DNA from: Streptomyces sp. YIM 130001
Lineage (GTDB): Bacteria; Actinomycetota; Actinomycetes; Streptomycetales; Streptomycetaceae
NCBI RefSeq assembly: GCF_003574445.1
Contig: NZ_KZ984556.1
Coordinates: 186,001-250,000, forward strand
Length of the DNA stretch: 64,000 bases
Reading direction: 5' to 3'
How positions within the stretch are numbered: position 1 is the first letter of the stretch; each line of letters starts with the position of its first letter. The translations under genes were made by a program, and so were the position numbers. Shown piece after piece: positions 42,463-52,569 of this stretch. Below the pieces are notes generated by a model. The model did not search any database. It saw only the letters and a program-made list of their open reading frames with translations, and was not told where the DNA came from.

Positions 42463-43281
42463 TCAGTGGTGCTTGGCGACCGCGCCCTGAAGGTACGAGC
42501 AGGCCAGGAGAACGAAGACGTACGCCTGGACCGCCTGCACGAAGAGCTCGAAGAGGATCATGACCATCGTCATGACGAAGGAGACGCCGGCGGCCGGGAT
42601 GAGCCAGGCGTTCAGCAGGTACCAGGAGGCGACGGTGAACATCACCAGCATCAGGTGACCGGCGAACATGTTGGCGAAGAGCCGGACGGCGTGCGTGAAG
42701 GGACGCACAAGCAGGTTCGAGAAGAGCTCGATGAACGAGACGAGCCACTTGATCGGACCGAGCGAGTTGTCGTAACCGGTGATGTTCTTCCAACCGCCCG
42801 CGAAACCATGGCGCTTGAAGGTGACCGACACCCAGATCACATACACCAGGATGGCGAGTACGTACGGGTAGGCGATGACCGAGGCGACAGGGAACTGGGC
42901 CAGGGGGATCACGGACCAGATGTTCATGATCCAGATGAAGAAGAACAACGAGACCATCAGGGGGACGTACTTCTCGCCCTCCTTCTTGCCCATGGTCTCG
43001 TAGACGATCCCGCGGCGGACGAAGTCGTAACCTGCCTCGCCGATCAGCTGCAGCTTGCCCGGCATCACCTTGGCCTTGCCGAAGGCAAGGGTGAAGAAGG
43101 TGACGATCACCAGGGTGGTGAGCAGCGCGAGCAGGATCACCTTGTTGAACTCGAACCCACCGACCGTGAAGATCGGCTTGAAGAGGAACGAGTGCAAGCC
43201 AGGTGCCGGAAAGCCACAACCGTTGTCGGCCAGGATGCGGCAGCTCCAGTCAAAGGCGAGCTGGGTCTGATCAGTGCTCAC
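42463..43281 (-). CDS. atpB: F1F0 ATP synthase a subunit
   Basis: A 272-residue membrane stator with five to six helices. The essential Arg lies in AVRLFANMFAGHLML, the conserved helix 4/5 of subunit a; His follows two residues after the conserved Gly, where E. coli has Glu219. The N-terminus (VSTDQTQLAFDWSCRILADNGCGFPAPG) is periplasmic-side. The GTG at 43281 is chosen for the AAGGAGCCCGCG ribosome binding site and drops a non-conserved 12-residue lead. It forms the two half-channels facing the c-ring. Confidence 0.95.
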   Translation of the reverse strand: MSTDQTQLAFDWSCRILADNGCGFPAPGLHSFLFKPIFTVGGFEFNKVILLALLTTLVIVTFFTLAFGKAKVMPGKLQLIGEAGYDFVRRGIVYETMGKKEGEKYVPLMVSLFFFIWIMNIWSVIPLAQFPVASVIAYPYVLAILVYVIWVSVTFKRHGFAGGWKNITGYDNSLGPIKWLVSFIELFSNLLVRPFTHAVRLFANMFAGHLMLVMFTVASWYLLNAWLIPAAGVSFVMTMVMILFELFVQAVQAYVFVLLACSYLQGAVAKHH

Positions 43282-43506
43282 CGCGGGCTCCTTCGGCGTG
43301 ACGCATAGGTACGGCAACCTCGTTGTGTCGGCGCGGCGCGCAGCCGCGAGTCGGCACCGGACTGGTGTTTCGGATGTGGGGGCGGCAAGCAGGCATGGAG
43401 CCTCGCGATCGAACAGGCGTCAGCTCAAGTGCCCGCGCCCGCAGTGCCGCAGTTGGCACCGGACGATAGCAGGATCCCGAAGGAGCCTTTATCCCGGCCC
43501 TACCCT

Positions 43507-43944
43507 TCACGACGACGACCCCGTTTTGTGGTCCTTCGTCGCGTCCGAGGAGTCCGGATCGATGTAGAAAATCTTCGTCTTCATGTGCGCACGGGCCATC
43601 GAAACAACCCAGGTCAGAGTCCCGACGACGATCGCGGCAGCGAACGCCTTCGGGTTGAAGAGAGTGGTGTCCTTGAAAAGGGCGACGAAAAGGAACAGCA
43701 CGAGCAGCTGCACCACATAGAGCATCAGCCCCGCCGCCTGGAACAGATACGGCCAGTGCTTGGCCGTGTACTGCAGGCCGAGGATTCCCGCCCCCATGAA
43801 CACGATGACGATCGCCGTGCCGATGACAGCCCCGAGAGCACCTTCCCCGCCGGCGACGATCGCACTGACTACGGCGGCGACTGCGCCGACCGCGGCCGTG
43901 GGCACCGCAATGGGAAGGAGAGTCCGGGCGTCGAGAGACGGCAT
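43507..43944 (-). CDS. atpI: ATP synthase protein I
   Basis: The 145-residue first gene of the operon encodes a small membrane protein with four helices: about 13-33, 38-58, 66-90 and 100-118. Its charged C-terminal tail is KTKIFYIDPDSSDATKD. AtpI is thought to help assemble the c-ring or import Mg; exact role unsettled. It precedes atpB by 225 bp, an unusually wide gap inside the operon that may hold an internal promoter. Confidence 0.9.
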   Translation of the reverse strand: MPSLDARTLLPIAVPTAAVGAVAAVVSAIVAGGEGALGAVIGTAIVIVFMGAGILGLQYTAKHWPYLFQAAGLMLYVVQLLVLFLFVALFKDTTLFNPKAFAAAIVVGTLTWVVSMARAHMKTKIFYIDPDSSDATKDHKTGSSS

Positions 43945-44199
43945 GCGGCGGCTCCACTTACGTACTGAGGAAAAGGACGAGTCGTCACGGACGAGCGTAA
44001 GGCCTCGGGACGAGAGCGAATCTCCCAGGCCAACGACCGTCGCACCACGGTCTTTCGGCCTCTTCCCGAGAACTCGTGAACGGTATCACAAACTATTTGA
44101 TGAGGTCTTTACCTGTTCGGTGTGCCCACCGTCACACATGAGGGTTAATGCGCGCGTCTGTGCGTTTCGGTGGTGGAGATGTCTGGTAATGCACCGGTT

Positions 44200-45543
44200 T
44201 CATCGGGGCGTTCCAGCCTCACGCGGCTCGATGTGACGTGATCGTCCACCGATCGCGGTCGCTCCGTGCAGCCCTGCGCCGACCGCTTCCTCGTGCTCCT
44301 CAGAGGCAGTTGACGCCTCGTCGGCGTCACTGCTCCCGCCCGTGCCGGACGCGGCCGAGTCGGCCGAGTAGTGCCGGCCACGGCGGTAGCGCGGCGGCAG
44401 CACACTCTCCGCCCAGCTCGGCAACCGCGGCGTGAAGCGCGGGAGCAGCAGCAGCACGAGCCCGACCGCGCTCAGCGCCACGATGCACAGCACGATCCAC
44501 ATGGACGCCGAGTGCACCGAGTAGGCCAGCGCACCGAAGGCGATCAGGGCCGACCAGAAGTACATGATGAGGACGGCCCGGCTGTGCGAGTGGCCGATCT
44601 CCAGGAGCCGGTGGTGCAGATGCCCGCGGTCCGCCGCGAACGGCGACTGACCGCGCCAGGTGCGCCGGACGATCGCGAGGATCAGGTCGGCGGCCGGCAC
44701 CGCGATGATCGTCAGCGGCAGCAGCAGCGGGATGTACACAGGCACCGTCTGGTGCACGGCCGAACGCTCGGACCCGGCGAACAGGTTCATCGCGTCCGGG
44801 TCCACCTGACCCGTGATCGAGATCGCACCTGCGGCGAGCACCAGACCGATCAGCATCGAACCGGAGTCGCCCATGAAGATCCGGGCGGGATGCATGTTGT
44901 GCGGCAGGAAGCCGAGGCACATGCCCATCAGGATCGCCGCGAACAGCGTCGCCGGGGCGGCCGCCTCCAGGCCGTAGCCGTACCAGATGCGGTAGGCGTA
45001 CATGAAGAACGCGGCCGCCGCGATGCAGACCATGCCGGAGGCGAGGCCGTCCAGGCCGTCCACGAAGTTGACCGCGTTGATGGTGATCAGGACCAGGGCG
45101 ACGGTGAGCAGGTTGCCCTGCCACTGGGTGAGCGAGACCGTGCCGACGCCGGGCACCGGCAGCCACAGGATGGTCAGGCCCTGCATGACCATCACGCCGG
45201 CGGCGATCATCTGGCCGCCGAGCTTGAGCAGAGCGTCGATCTCGAACTTGTCGTCCAGGACGCCGATCAGCCAGATCAGGGCGGCGCCGGAGAGCAGTGC
45301 CTGGGGTTCGCTCGAACTCTCGAAGACACCGTTGAGATTGTCCAGGTTGTCCGCGACGAGCAGTCCCGCGCAGAGTCCGAAGAACATGGCGATACCGCCG
45401 AGGCGCGGGGTCGGCTCCCGGTGCACGTCGCGCGCGCGGATCTCCGGCATCGCCCCTGCGACGATGGCGAACTTCCGCACCGGCCCGGTGAGCAGATAGG
45501 TCACCGCGGCCGTGACGCAGAGCGTCAGCAAGTATTCACGCAC
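44200..45543 (-). CDS. WecA/TagO-type undecaprenyl-phosphate sugar-1-phosphate transferase
   Basis: A 447-residue polytopic MraY-superfamily enzyme with about 11 helices. Conserved motifs: DVHREPTPRLGG (39-50), the Asp pair D97/D98 in GVLDDKF, NFVDGLDGLASG (159-170), MGDSGSM (224-230) and GHLHHRLL. It moves a sugar phosphate, probably GlcNAc-1-P, to undecaprenyl phosphate and starts teichoic acid, O-antigen-like or arabinogalactan-like polymer assembly. GTG at 45543 is preferred because GGGGAAGCCC precedes it; a GTG four codons earlier is possible. The 65-residue C-terminal tail is Ser/Glu/Asp-rich and disordered. It precedes the atp operon. Confidence 0.92.
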   Translation of the reverse strand: MREYLLTLCVTAAVTYLLTGPVRKFAIVAGAMPEIRARDVHREPTPRLGGIAMFFGLCAGLLVADNLDNLNGVFESSSEPQALLSGAALIWLIGVLDDKFEIDALLKLGGQMIAAGVMVMQGLTILWLPVPGVGTVSLTQWQGNLLTVALVLITINAVNFVDGLDGLASGMVCIAAAAFFMYAYRIWYGYGLEAAAPATLFAAILMGMCLGFLPHNMHPARIFMGDSGSMLIGLVLAAGAISITGQVDPDAMNLFAGSERSAVHQTVPVYIPLLLPLTIIAVPAADLILAIVRRTWRGQSPFAADRGHLHHRLLEIGHSHSRAVLIMYFWSALIAFGALAYSVHSASMWIVLCIVALSAVGLVLLLLPRFTPRLPSWAESVLPPRYRRGRHYSADSAASGTGGSSDADEASTASEEHEEAVGAGLHGATAIGGRSRHIEPREAGTPR

Positions 45544-45748
45544 GGGCTTCCCCACAGATGTCGCCGGCTACCTCAGCCCCACACCCTAGCTTTGCGTGCA
45601 TGACGTTGAGGAATTCCGGGTAGCGCCGACGGTTGCACGAAGGCTGCCTGGTTCCGCTCGCCTACCCCGTCTGCGGTGCTCGAGACCTGCTCTCGCCGCC
45701 CCGTCCCTCCGGTCAGGACTCCCAGAACCTCCGGTCGCGAACTCGGAC

Positions 45749-47035
45749 TCAGACCGTGAGACCGGACACGGGGTCCGTGGGCGTGACACCTCCGGGCGGG
45801 AATCCCCGCACCAGATCCCTGACTTCGTCCCGCACCCGCCGCTCCGCGTCCGCACCGCGGATCGCGGATGCGAACAGTCCGGCGATCAGGTCCATCTCCT
45901 TCTCCCCCATCCCCTGCGTCGTCACCGCCGCGCTTCCGAGCCGTAGTCCGCGTGCGTCGCTCCAGGGCAGCGCGCAGGTGTCCAGGACCAGGCCGGCGGC
46001 GCCGAGCCGGCCGCGGGCGGTGGCCGCGTCGATGCGCAGCGGTGTGGGATCGACGGTCAGCAGGTGGGTGTCGGTGCCGCCGGTGGTGACGGTCAGGCCC
46101 TCGGCGGCCAGCCCTTCGGCCAGGGTCCGCGCATTGGCCACCACCTGGTGCGCGTACGCCGTGAAGGCCGGCGTCGACGCCTCCCGGAAGGCGACCGCCT
46201 TCGCCGCGATCGCGTTCATCTGCGCCCCGCCCTGGCTGAACGGGAACACCGCCCGGTCCACCCGCTCCGCGAGCTCCTCGCCGCACAGGATCATCCCGCC
46301 GCGTGGCCCGCGCAGCACCTTGTGCGTCGTCGCACACACCACGTCGGCGTACGGCACCGGGCTCGGCGCCGCTCCTCCGGCGACCAGGCCCATCGGGTGG
46401 GCGGCGTCCGCGATGAGGTAGGCACCGGCCTCGTCGGCGATGTCGCGGAAGGCCGCGTAGTCGATGTGCCGGGGGTACGCGATGGAGCCGCAGACCACGG
46501 CCTTCGGCCGGTGCGTGCGGGCGAGTTCGCGTACCTGCTCGTAGTCGATCAGGCCGCTCTCCGCGTCCACGCCGTACCCGACGAAGGTGAACCAGCGGCC
46601 CGAGAAGTTGACCGGCGATCCGTGGGTGAGATGACCGCCGTACGGGAGCCCCATGGCGAGCACCGTGTCGCCGGGGCGCAGCAGCGCGGCGTACGTGGCG
46701 AGGACCGCGGAGGAGCCCGAGTGCGGCTGCACATTGGCGTGTTCGGCCTCGAAGAGACGCTCGGCGCGGTCGATCGTGAGGCGTTCGGCGGCGTCGACGA
46801 GCTCGCATCCGCCGTGGTGGCGGGAGCCGGGATAGCCCTCGGCGTACTTGTTGGCCAGCGAGGAGCCGAGCGCGGTGAGCACGGCGGGCGAGACGAAGTT
46901 CTCCGCGGCGATGAGCTGCAGGGACTCGGCCTGCCGGGCGGCCTCGCCGAGCAGGATGTCGGCGATCTCGGGGTCCCCCGCGAGGCCTCGCGTGGCGAGG
47001 GCGTCAGGGGGTTCTACGTCCATGCTGAGCGCCAT
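45749..47035 (-). CDS. glyA: Serine hydroxymethyltransferase
   Basis: A 428-residue fold-type I PLP enzyme. The N-terminal half has LIAAENFVSPAVLTALGS, then YPGSRHHGGCELVDAAE, then HGSPVNFSGRWF. The PLP-binding Lys is in the block CATTHKVLRGPRGG, followed by MILCGEELAERVDRAVFPFSQGG. It interconverts serine and glycine, charging tetrahydrofolate with one carbon. From memory this locus copy is a second SHMT in Streptomyces besides the main one. It sits in the prfA-prmC-tsaC-ptp-glyA-wecA string; the order is conserved in actinobacteria. Confidence 0.93.
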   Translation of the reverse strand: MALSMDVEPPDALATRGLAGDPEIADILLGEAARQAESLQLIAAENFVSPAVLTALGSSLANKYAEGYPGSRHHGGCELVDAAERLTIDRAERLFEAEHANVQPHSGSSAVLATYAALLRPGDTVLAMGLPYGGHLTHGSPVNFSGRWFTFVGYGVDAESGLIDYEQVRELARTHRPKAVVCGSIAYPRHIDYAAFRDIADEAGAYLIADAAHPMGLVAGGAAPSPVPYADVVCATTHKVLRGPRGGMILCGEELAERVDRAVFPFSQGGAQMNAIAAKAVAFREASTPAFTAYAHQVVANARTLAEGLAAEGLTVTTGGTDTHLLTVDPTPLRIDAATARGRLGAAGLVLDTCALPWSDARGLRLGSAAVTTQGMGEKEMDLIAGLFASAIRGADAERRVRDEVRDLVRGFPPGGVTPTDPVSGLTV

Positions 47036-47145
47036 GGCGGGCTCCGGGCATCGAGGTGGGCTGCGGCCCCTCCAATGTAGGACGGAGCCCTGGATCCCGC
47101 CTGCCGTCGGAGCCGGTGGGTGACGCCCCTGTCCCGACCGTGCCC

Positions 47146-47787
47146 CTACGCCCGGGCAGGCAGCCCGGTCAGCGCGGTGACCACCGGGTCGAGCGCGTCG
47201 TGGATCTCGCCGCCGACCGCCCGGAAGAACGGCATCGGCGCACCGTACGGGTCGTAGACCTCGTCCGCTTCGACGCTGGGCGCGAGGAGCCAGCCCCGCA
47301 GCGCCGCGGCCGCACGGACCAACGCCCGCGCCCGCTCCACGACCCCCTCGCCGAGCGGATCGGGCAGCGTAGCCGGATCTATGGCCCGCACCAGGCGGGT
47401 GAACTCCTTGAGCGTGAACGTCCGCAGCCCCGCCGAATGCCCCATGGAGATGACCTGCGCCCGGTGGTCGCGCGTCGCTGTGAGCACCAGATCGGCCCGG
47501 ATCACATGCTCGTCGAGGAGCTCACGTCCGAGGAAGCCGCTGGCATCGGCACCGAAGTCGGCGAGTACGGCAGCCGCGTTGGCCTCCATGTTGGCGCCCT
47601 CGTGGCCCCACGTACCGGCGCTCTCCACGATCATTCCGCCGATACCGGGGTCGTCGAGCCGGTGCGCCAGGGCATGCCGCGTCAGCCGCTCGGTGATCGG
47701 TGAGCGGCAGACGTTGCCGGTGCTGACGTGGAGGATGCGGAAGGAGTCGGTCAGGCCCGCTATGCCACGCCCCTCGGGGGCCGTCAA
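47146..47787 (-). CDS. Low-molecular-weight protein tyrosine phosphatase homologue lacking the nucleophile Cys
   Basis: The 213-residue LMW-PTP fold shows the P-loop HVSTGNVCRSPITERL. Aligned with the canonical VCxGNxCRS, the nucleophilic Cys position is occupied by Ser22 (Ser22, Thr23, Gly24, Asn25, Val26, Cys27, Arg28). Arg28 and Ser29 and the later DPYG loop (general acid Asp179) are kept. A Ser cannot form the usual thiophosphate, so activity is doubtful; a pseudophosphatase that binds phosphotyrosine or a sugar phosphate is plausible. The start is TTG at 47787, overlapping the tsaC stop (TTGA). Later Gly/Asp motifs are conserved, arguing against decay. Confidence 0.86.
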   Translation of the reverse strand: MTAPEGRGIAGLTDSFRILHVSTGNVCRSPITERLTRHALAHRLDDPGIGGMIVESAGTWGHEGANMEANAAAVLADFGADASGFLGRELLDEHVIRADLVLTATRDHRAQVISMGHSAGLRTFTLKEFTRLVRAIDPATLPDPLGEGVVERARALVRAAAALRGWLLAPSVEADEVYDPYGAPMPFFRAVGGEIHDALDPVVTALTGLPARA

Positions 47788-48431
47788 TTGGCCACCTCGA
47801 GGTCGGGGACCACCTTCCGGAGCTCGTCCGCGTCGACCGCACCGGCCCGCAGCAGCACCGGAGTCGAGCCCGACACGTCGACGATCGACGACGGCACGAT
47901 GCCCGGCGTCGGGCCGCCGTCCAAGTACACGGAGACCGAGTCGCCGAGCATCTCCTGAGCGGCGTCGCAGGTCTCCGGTGCCGGGTGTCCGGTGAGGTTC
48001 GCCGACGACACCGCCATCGGTCCCACCTCGGTGAGCAGTTCGATGGCGACGGGGTGCAGCGGCATCCGTACCGCGACGGTCCCTCGGGTGTCCCCCAGGT
48101 CCCACTGCAGCGACGGCTGGTGCTTGGTGATCAGGGTGAGGGCGCCCGGCCAGAAGGCGTCGACGAGCTCCCAGGCCTGCTCCGAGAAGTCGGTGACCAG
48201 GCCGTGCAGGGTGTTCGGCGAGCCGATCAGCACGGGCGTGGGCATGTTGCGGCCCCGGCCCTTGGCGGCGAGCAGATCGGCGACCGGCTCGGAGCCGAAG
48301 GCGTCGGCGCCGATGCCGTACACCGTGTCGGTGGGCAGCACGACCAGTTCGCCGCGGCGTACGGCGGACGCGGCCTCGCGCAGACCCGTGGTGCGGTCGG
48401 TCGCGTCGTTCGTGTCGTATCGCCTGGCCAT
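47784..48431 (-). CDS. Threonylcarbamoyl-AMP synthase (Sua5/YrdC family)
   Basis: A 215-residue Sua5/YrdC/YciO enzyme without the extra C-terminal Sua5 domain. Motifs: GELVVLPTDTVYGIGADAF near residues 30-50, AAKGRGRNMPTPVLI and MAVSSANLTGHPAP. It makes threonylcarbamoyl-AMP from threonine, bicarbonate and ATP, the first step of the universal t6A37 modification of ANN-decoding tRNAs. Cotranslated with the PTP homologue (4-bp overlap) and 65 bp downstream of prmC. The ATG at 48431 matches the homologous N-terminus MARRYDTNDA. Confidence 0.94.
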   Translation of the reverse strand: MARRYDTNDATDRTTGLREAASAVRRGELVVLPTDTVYGIGADAFGSEPVADLLAAKGRGRNMPTPVLIGSPNTLHGLVTDFSEQAWELVDAFWPGALTLITKHQPSLQWDLGDTRGTVAVRMPLHPVAIELLTEVGPMAVSSANLTGHPAPETCDAAQEMLGDSVSVYLDGGPTPGIVPSSIVDVSGSTPVLLRAGAVDADELRKVVPDLEVAN

Positions 48432-48496
48432 CTAGCGAGCCTCCTCGGGCACGTCAAGCGTCTGGGTGTTCCGGCCGGTGCCGGCGGCCGCGGCCG

Positions 48497-49342
48497 TCAC
48501 GGGGTGGCCCTGCGGGCCGTGGCGAAGCGCGGGCGGTTGTTGAGATCGGGGTGGTCCGCGGCGTCCGACCAGCCGAGTTCCTCGGTGAAGATCCACGGGA
48601 CCTGGCCGCCCTGGGTGTCGGCGTGCTCGATGACGACGAGACCGCCGGGCCTCAGCAGGCGGTGCGCGGTGCGCTCCAGACCACGGATGGTGTCGAGCCC
48701 GTCCTCGCCGGAGAAGAGGGCGAGCTGCGGGTCGTAGTCACGGGCCTCGGGCGCCACGTACTCCCACTCGGTGAGCGGGATGTACGGCGGGTTGGAGATG
48801 ACCAGGTCCACCTGGCCGTTCAGCTCGGGGAACGCGCTCAGTGCGTCGCCCTGGCGCAGGTCCACCCTGGAGCCCTCGACGTTCTTGCGGGTCCAGACCA
48901 TGGCGTCCTCGGACAGCTCCACGGCGTGCACCCGCGAGCGGGGCACCTCCTGGGCGAGCGCGAGCGCGATGGCGCCCGACCCGGTGCACAGGTCGACGAT
49001 CAGCGGCTCGACCACGTCCATGGCCCGCACCGCGTCTATGGCCCAGCCGACCACGGACTCGGTCTCCGGCCTGGGCACGAACACCCCCGGCCCGACCTGC
49101 AGTTCCAGATAGCGGAAGAAGGCGCGTCCGGTGATGTGCTGCAGCGGCTCACGGGCCTCGCGGCGCGCGATCGTCTCCCAGTAGCGGGCGTCGAAGTCCG
49201 CGTCCTTGACCGAGTGCAGCTCCCCGCGCCCCACCGCGTGCACGAAGGCGGCAAGCTCCTCGGCATCGAAGCGCGGCGAGGGAACGCCGGCATCGGCCAG
49301 CCGCTGGGTGGCCTGCGCCACCTCGGCGAGCAGCAGATTCAC
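48497..49342 (-). CDS. prmC: Release factor glutamine methyltransferase
   Basis: A 281-residue SAM-dependent methyltransferase. The N-terminal helical recognition domain (about 1-80) is followed by the Rossmann fold with PRPETE, DLCTGSGAIALALAQ and the N5-glutamine methyltransferase hallmark NPPYIP near residue 188. It methylates Gln of the GGQ motif in RF1 and RF2; its natural substrate prfA is the next upstream gene, a conserved pairing. Translationally close (52 bp) to prfA. Cytosolic. Confidence 0.95.
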   Translation of the reverse strand: MNLLLAEVAQATQRLADAGVPSPRFDAEELAAFVHAVGRGELHSVKDADFDARYWETIARREAREPLQHITGRAFFRYLELQVGPGVFVPRPETESVVGWAIDAVRAMDVVEPLIVDLCTGSGAIALALAQEVPRSRVHAVELSEDAMVWTRKNVEGSRVDLRQGDALSAFPELNGQVDLVISNPPYIPLTEWEYVAPEARDYDPQLALFSGEDGLDTIRGLERTAHRLLRPGGLVVIEHADTQGGQVPWIFTEELGWSDAADHPDLNNRPRFATARRATP

Positions 49343-49394
49343 TGGGTCCTCCGGCTCTGGTCCTGGTGCGGATTCGGGGGTTTCACTGCACCCC

Positions 49395-50474
<1,080 letters not shown>

Positions 50475-50565
50475 CTCCGGGCTCCTGGATTTCGTACTAC
50501 ATGGATGTGGTGAGCGAGCGCCGCCGGGTCCACGCCGAACGGCCGTCCCGGGCGGACGAAAAGAA

Positions 50566-50609
50566 CGCCGGTCCCGGGCGCCCCCGTGCGGGAGCGGCCA
50601 GGACCGGCG
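50566..50609 (-). terminator. rpmE terminator
   Basis: On the minus strand, CGCCGGTCC and GGACCGGCG close a 26-nt loop, followed by TTCTTTTC, a real U-rich tail. It lies 11 bases after the rpmE stop. Confidence 0.85.
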
Positions 50610-50619
50610 CTGTGGCTCG

Positions 50620-50844
50620 CTACTTGTTGGCGGAGCCGGCGGCCTTGCCGAAGCGGGCCTCGAACCGGGCGACGCGGCCACCGGTGTCGAGGATCTTCTG
50701 CTTGCCGGTGTAGAACGGGTGGCACTCGGAGCAGACCTCGGCACGGACGGTGCCGGATTCGATCGTGCTACGGGTGACGAACGAGGCGCCACAGGTGCAG
50801 CTGACCTGGGTCTCGACGTAATCGGGGTGAATGTCGCGCTTCAA
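50620..50844 (-). CDS. rpmE: 50S ribosomal protein L31, zinc-binding form
   Basis: The 74-residue L31 has all four zinc ligands: Cys16 and Cys18 (SCTCGAS) and Cys38/Cys41 (VCSECHPFY). This is the C+ form; a zinc-free paralogue would be Zur-controlled and elsewhere. The start is TTG at 50844, after AGGAGACACC, giving LKRDIHPDYVETQVS. Monocistronic, between the LCP gene and prfA, with its own terminator. Confidence 0.96.
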   Translation of the reverse strand: MKRDIHPDYVETQVSCTCGASFVTRSTIESGTVRAEVCSECHPFYTGKQKILDTGGRVARFEARFGKAAGSANK

Positions 50845-51002
50845 GGTGTCTCCTAGTTTCGGGAGGGCACCGGGTCGCATGGCGGGATGCTCGTGCGTGA
50901 ACCGGGGCCGACGTACCAGTCTGCCAGGACCGGCCGTATCTCCCAAAACCGGGGTGCGGGCCGAACTATTCCCCGCCCGCCGACGGCCGCCTCACGCGGG
51001 CG

Positions 51003-52127
51003 TCAGTTGCTGCCCACGACACTTCCCGCGTCGCCCTTGTCGCCGGCCGACTCCTTGGTGGCGGCCGCCGGGATGGCCTTGTCGCGCTGCAGGGCGTCCC
51101 AGACCAGCTTGTTCTGGCGCTCCATCGGCACCACACGGTTGGGGTCGGTGGTGTCGTACGTGACGGGCAGCGTGACCATGTTCATGTCGTTCGGGCCGAT
51201 GCCCTTGAGGCTGTTCGCGAAGCCCATCAGGCTGTCCACCGAGTCGAGCTCGGAGTCGGTGGTCAGGGCCTTGGTGGCGGTGTCCGCGACACCCACCAGC
51301 TTCTTGGGGCTGGAGAACAGGCCGACGTCCTTGACCTGGTTGATCAGCGCCTTGATGAAGGCCTGCTGCAGTTGTATTCGGCCGAGGTCGCCGCCGTCGC
51401 CGACCGCGTGCCGGGTGCGGACCAGGCCGAGCGCCTGCTCGCCGTCGAGCCGGTGGTCGCCGGCCTGCAGGTCGAGGTGGCTGTCGGGGTCCTTGATCGG
51501 CTTCTTGGTGGTGATCTCCACGCCGCCGAGCTTGTCGATCAGCTTCTGGAAGCCGCTGAAGTCGACCTCCATGTAGTGGTCCATGCGGATCCCGGACATC
51601 TTCTCGACGGTCTTCACCGCGCAGGCCGGCCCGCCGACCGAGTACGACTCGTTGAACATCACCCGGGCGCCGCCCGGATCGTTGCCGCCGTCCTCGGTGG
51701 CGCACTCGGGGCGGGTGATCAGGGTGTCCCTCGGTATGGAGACGACGCTGGCCTTCTTGTGGCCCTTGTAGACGTGCACGACCATCGCCGTGTCCGAACG
51801 GGCGCCTTCGTCGCCTCCGCCGCCGAGGTGGCCGTTCTTGCCCTCACGGGAGTCGGAGCCGAGCACCAGGATGTCCATGGAGCCGTTGTCCACGTTCTCC
51901 GGGCGGTCCTTGCCGAGCGCTGCGTTGATGTCGACGCCGTCGATGTTGCCGTTGAGCTTGAAGTAGAGGTAGCCGAGGCCGGTGCCACCGAGCACCACCA
52001 CGGAGGCCGCGACCCAGGCCGAGACGACCAGGGCCTTCCTCCGCTTGCTGCGCGGCTTGCGGCGTCGTCCCTTGCCGCTGCGGCGCGGGGACGTGCTGCT
52101 CTCGGGCTCGCTCTCGTCGGGCGTCAT
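51003..52127 (-). CDS. LytR-CpsA-Psr family glycopolymer ligase
   Basis: A 374-residue LCP protein. The cytosolic N-terminus (1-31) is highly basic; one membrane helix follows (about 32-54, ALVVSAWVAASVVVLGGTG). The extracellular LCP domain (about 80-325) has LGSDSREG, ARSDTAMVV, SVVSIPRDTLI, YMEVDFSGFQKLIDKLGGVEI and ALGLVRTRHA with the conserved Arg residues that hold the pyrophosphate lipid. It attaches wall teichoic acid or similar polymers to peptidoglycan. The ATG at 52127 follows GAGGAGCGC; two in-frame upstream starts lack a ribosome binding site. The WecA-like gene in the window could supply its substrate. Confidence 0.92.
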   Translation of the reverse strand: MTPDESEPESSTSPRRSGKGRRRKPRSKRRKALVVSAWVAASVVVLGGTGLGYLYFKLNGNIDGVDINAALGKDRPENVDNGSMDILVLGSDSREGKNGHLGGGGDEGARSDTAMVVHVYKGHKKASVVSIPRDTLITRPECATEDGGNDPGGARVMFNESYSVGGPACAVKTVEKMSGIRMDHYMEVDFSGFQKLIDKLGGVEITTKKPIKDPDSHLDLQAGDHRLDGEQALGLVRTRHAVGDGGDLGRIQLQQAFIKALINQVKDVGLFSSPKKLVGVADTATKALTTDSELDSVDSLMGFANSLKGIGPNDMNMVTLPVTYDTTDPNRVVPMERQNKLVWDALQRDKAIPAAATKESAGDKGDAGSVVGSN

Positions 52128-52514
52128 GCGCTCCTCAGTCCTCGGTGGTCGGGTACCCCCTGCTCTCAGGGCCAACTGTGTTCCGTCGTCCGCGGCGGCC
52201 GGGTCCGTGCTCGGTCCGGCCATGTGTCAGACGTGGAAACCGCAGAAAGGGTTGCACAGCCACCTAAGCGCCCCGTCAGCGCAAGCCGTGCGCGGGACCG
52301 GTCCCGAGTACGCCGCACAGTGCCCCGCCCTCCCTCTTCCCGCCCTGTCCACCTGGGAGTTCATCGCGCACACCCACCTCGACCGCGAGGCACACGGAAC
52401 GGCGCGTTGTGGTCAAGATCTCTGTCGGCCCCACCTCGGGCGTGACGCACGCCACTCCCGTACGTACAGCCCAACACGCCCTGCACACACGGGAGTTGGG
52501 CCGATACGCACGAC

Positions 52515-52548
52515 GGCGCCCCGTCACCTCGGAAGGTGAGGGGGCGCC
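52515..52548 (-). terminator. rho terminator
   Basis: A long hairpin, GGCGCCCC paired with GGGGCGCC and CACCT with AGGTG around a CGGA loop, 22 bases after the rho stop. Confidence 0.8.
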
Positions 52549-52569
52549 GTTCGCGGTGCCGGGGCGACG

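Noticed and set aside
47036..47145. Glycine riboswitch near glyA
   Set aside because: The gap upstream of glyA lacks the paired aptamer cores and is too short.
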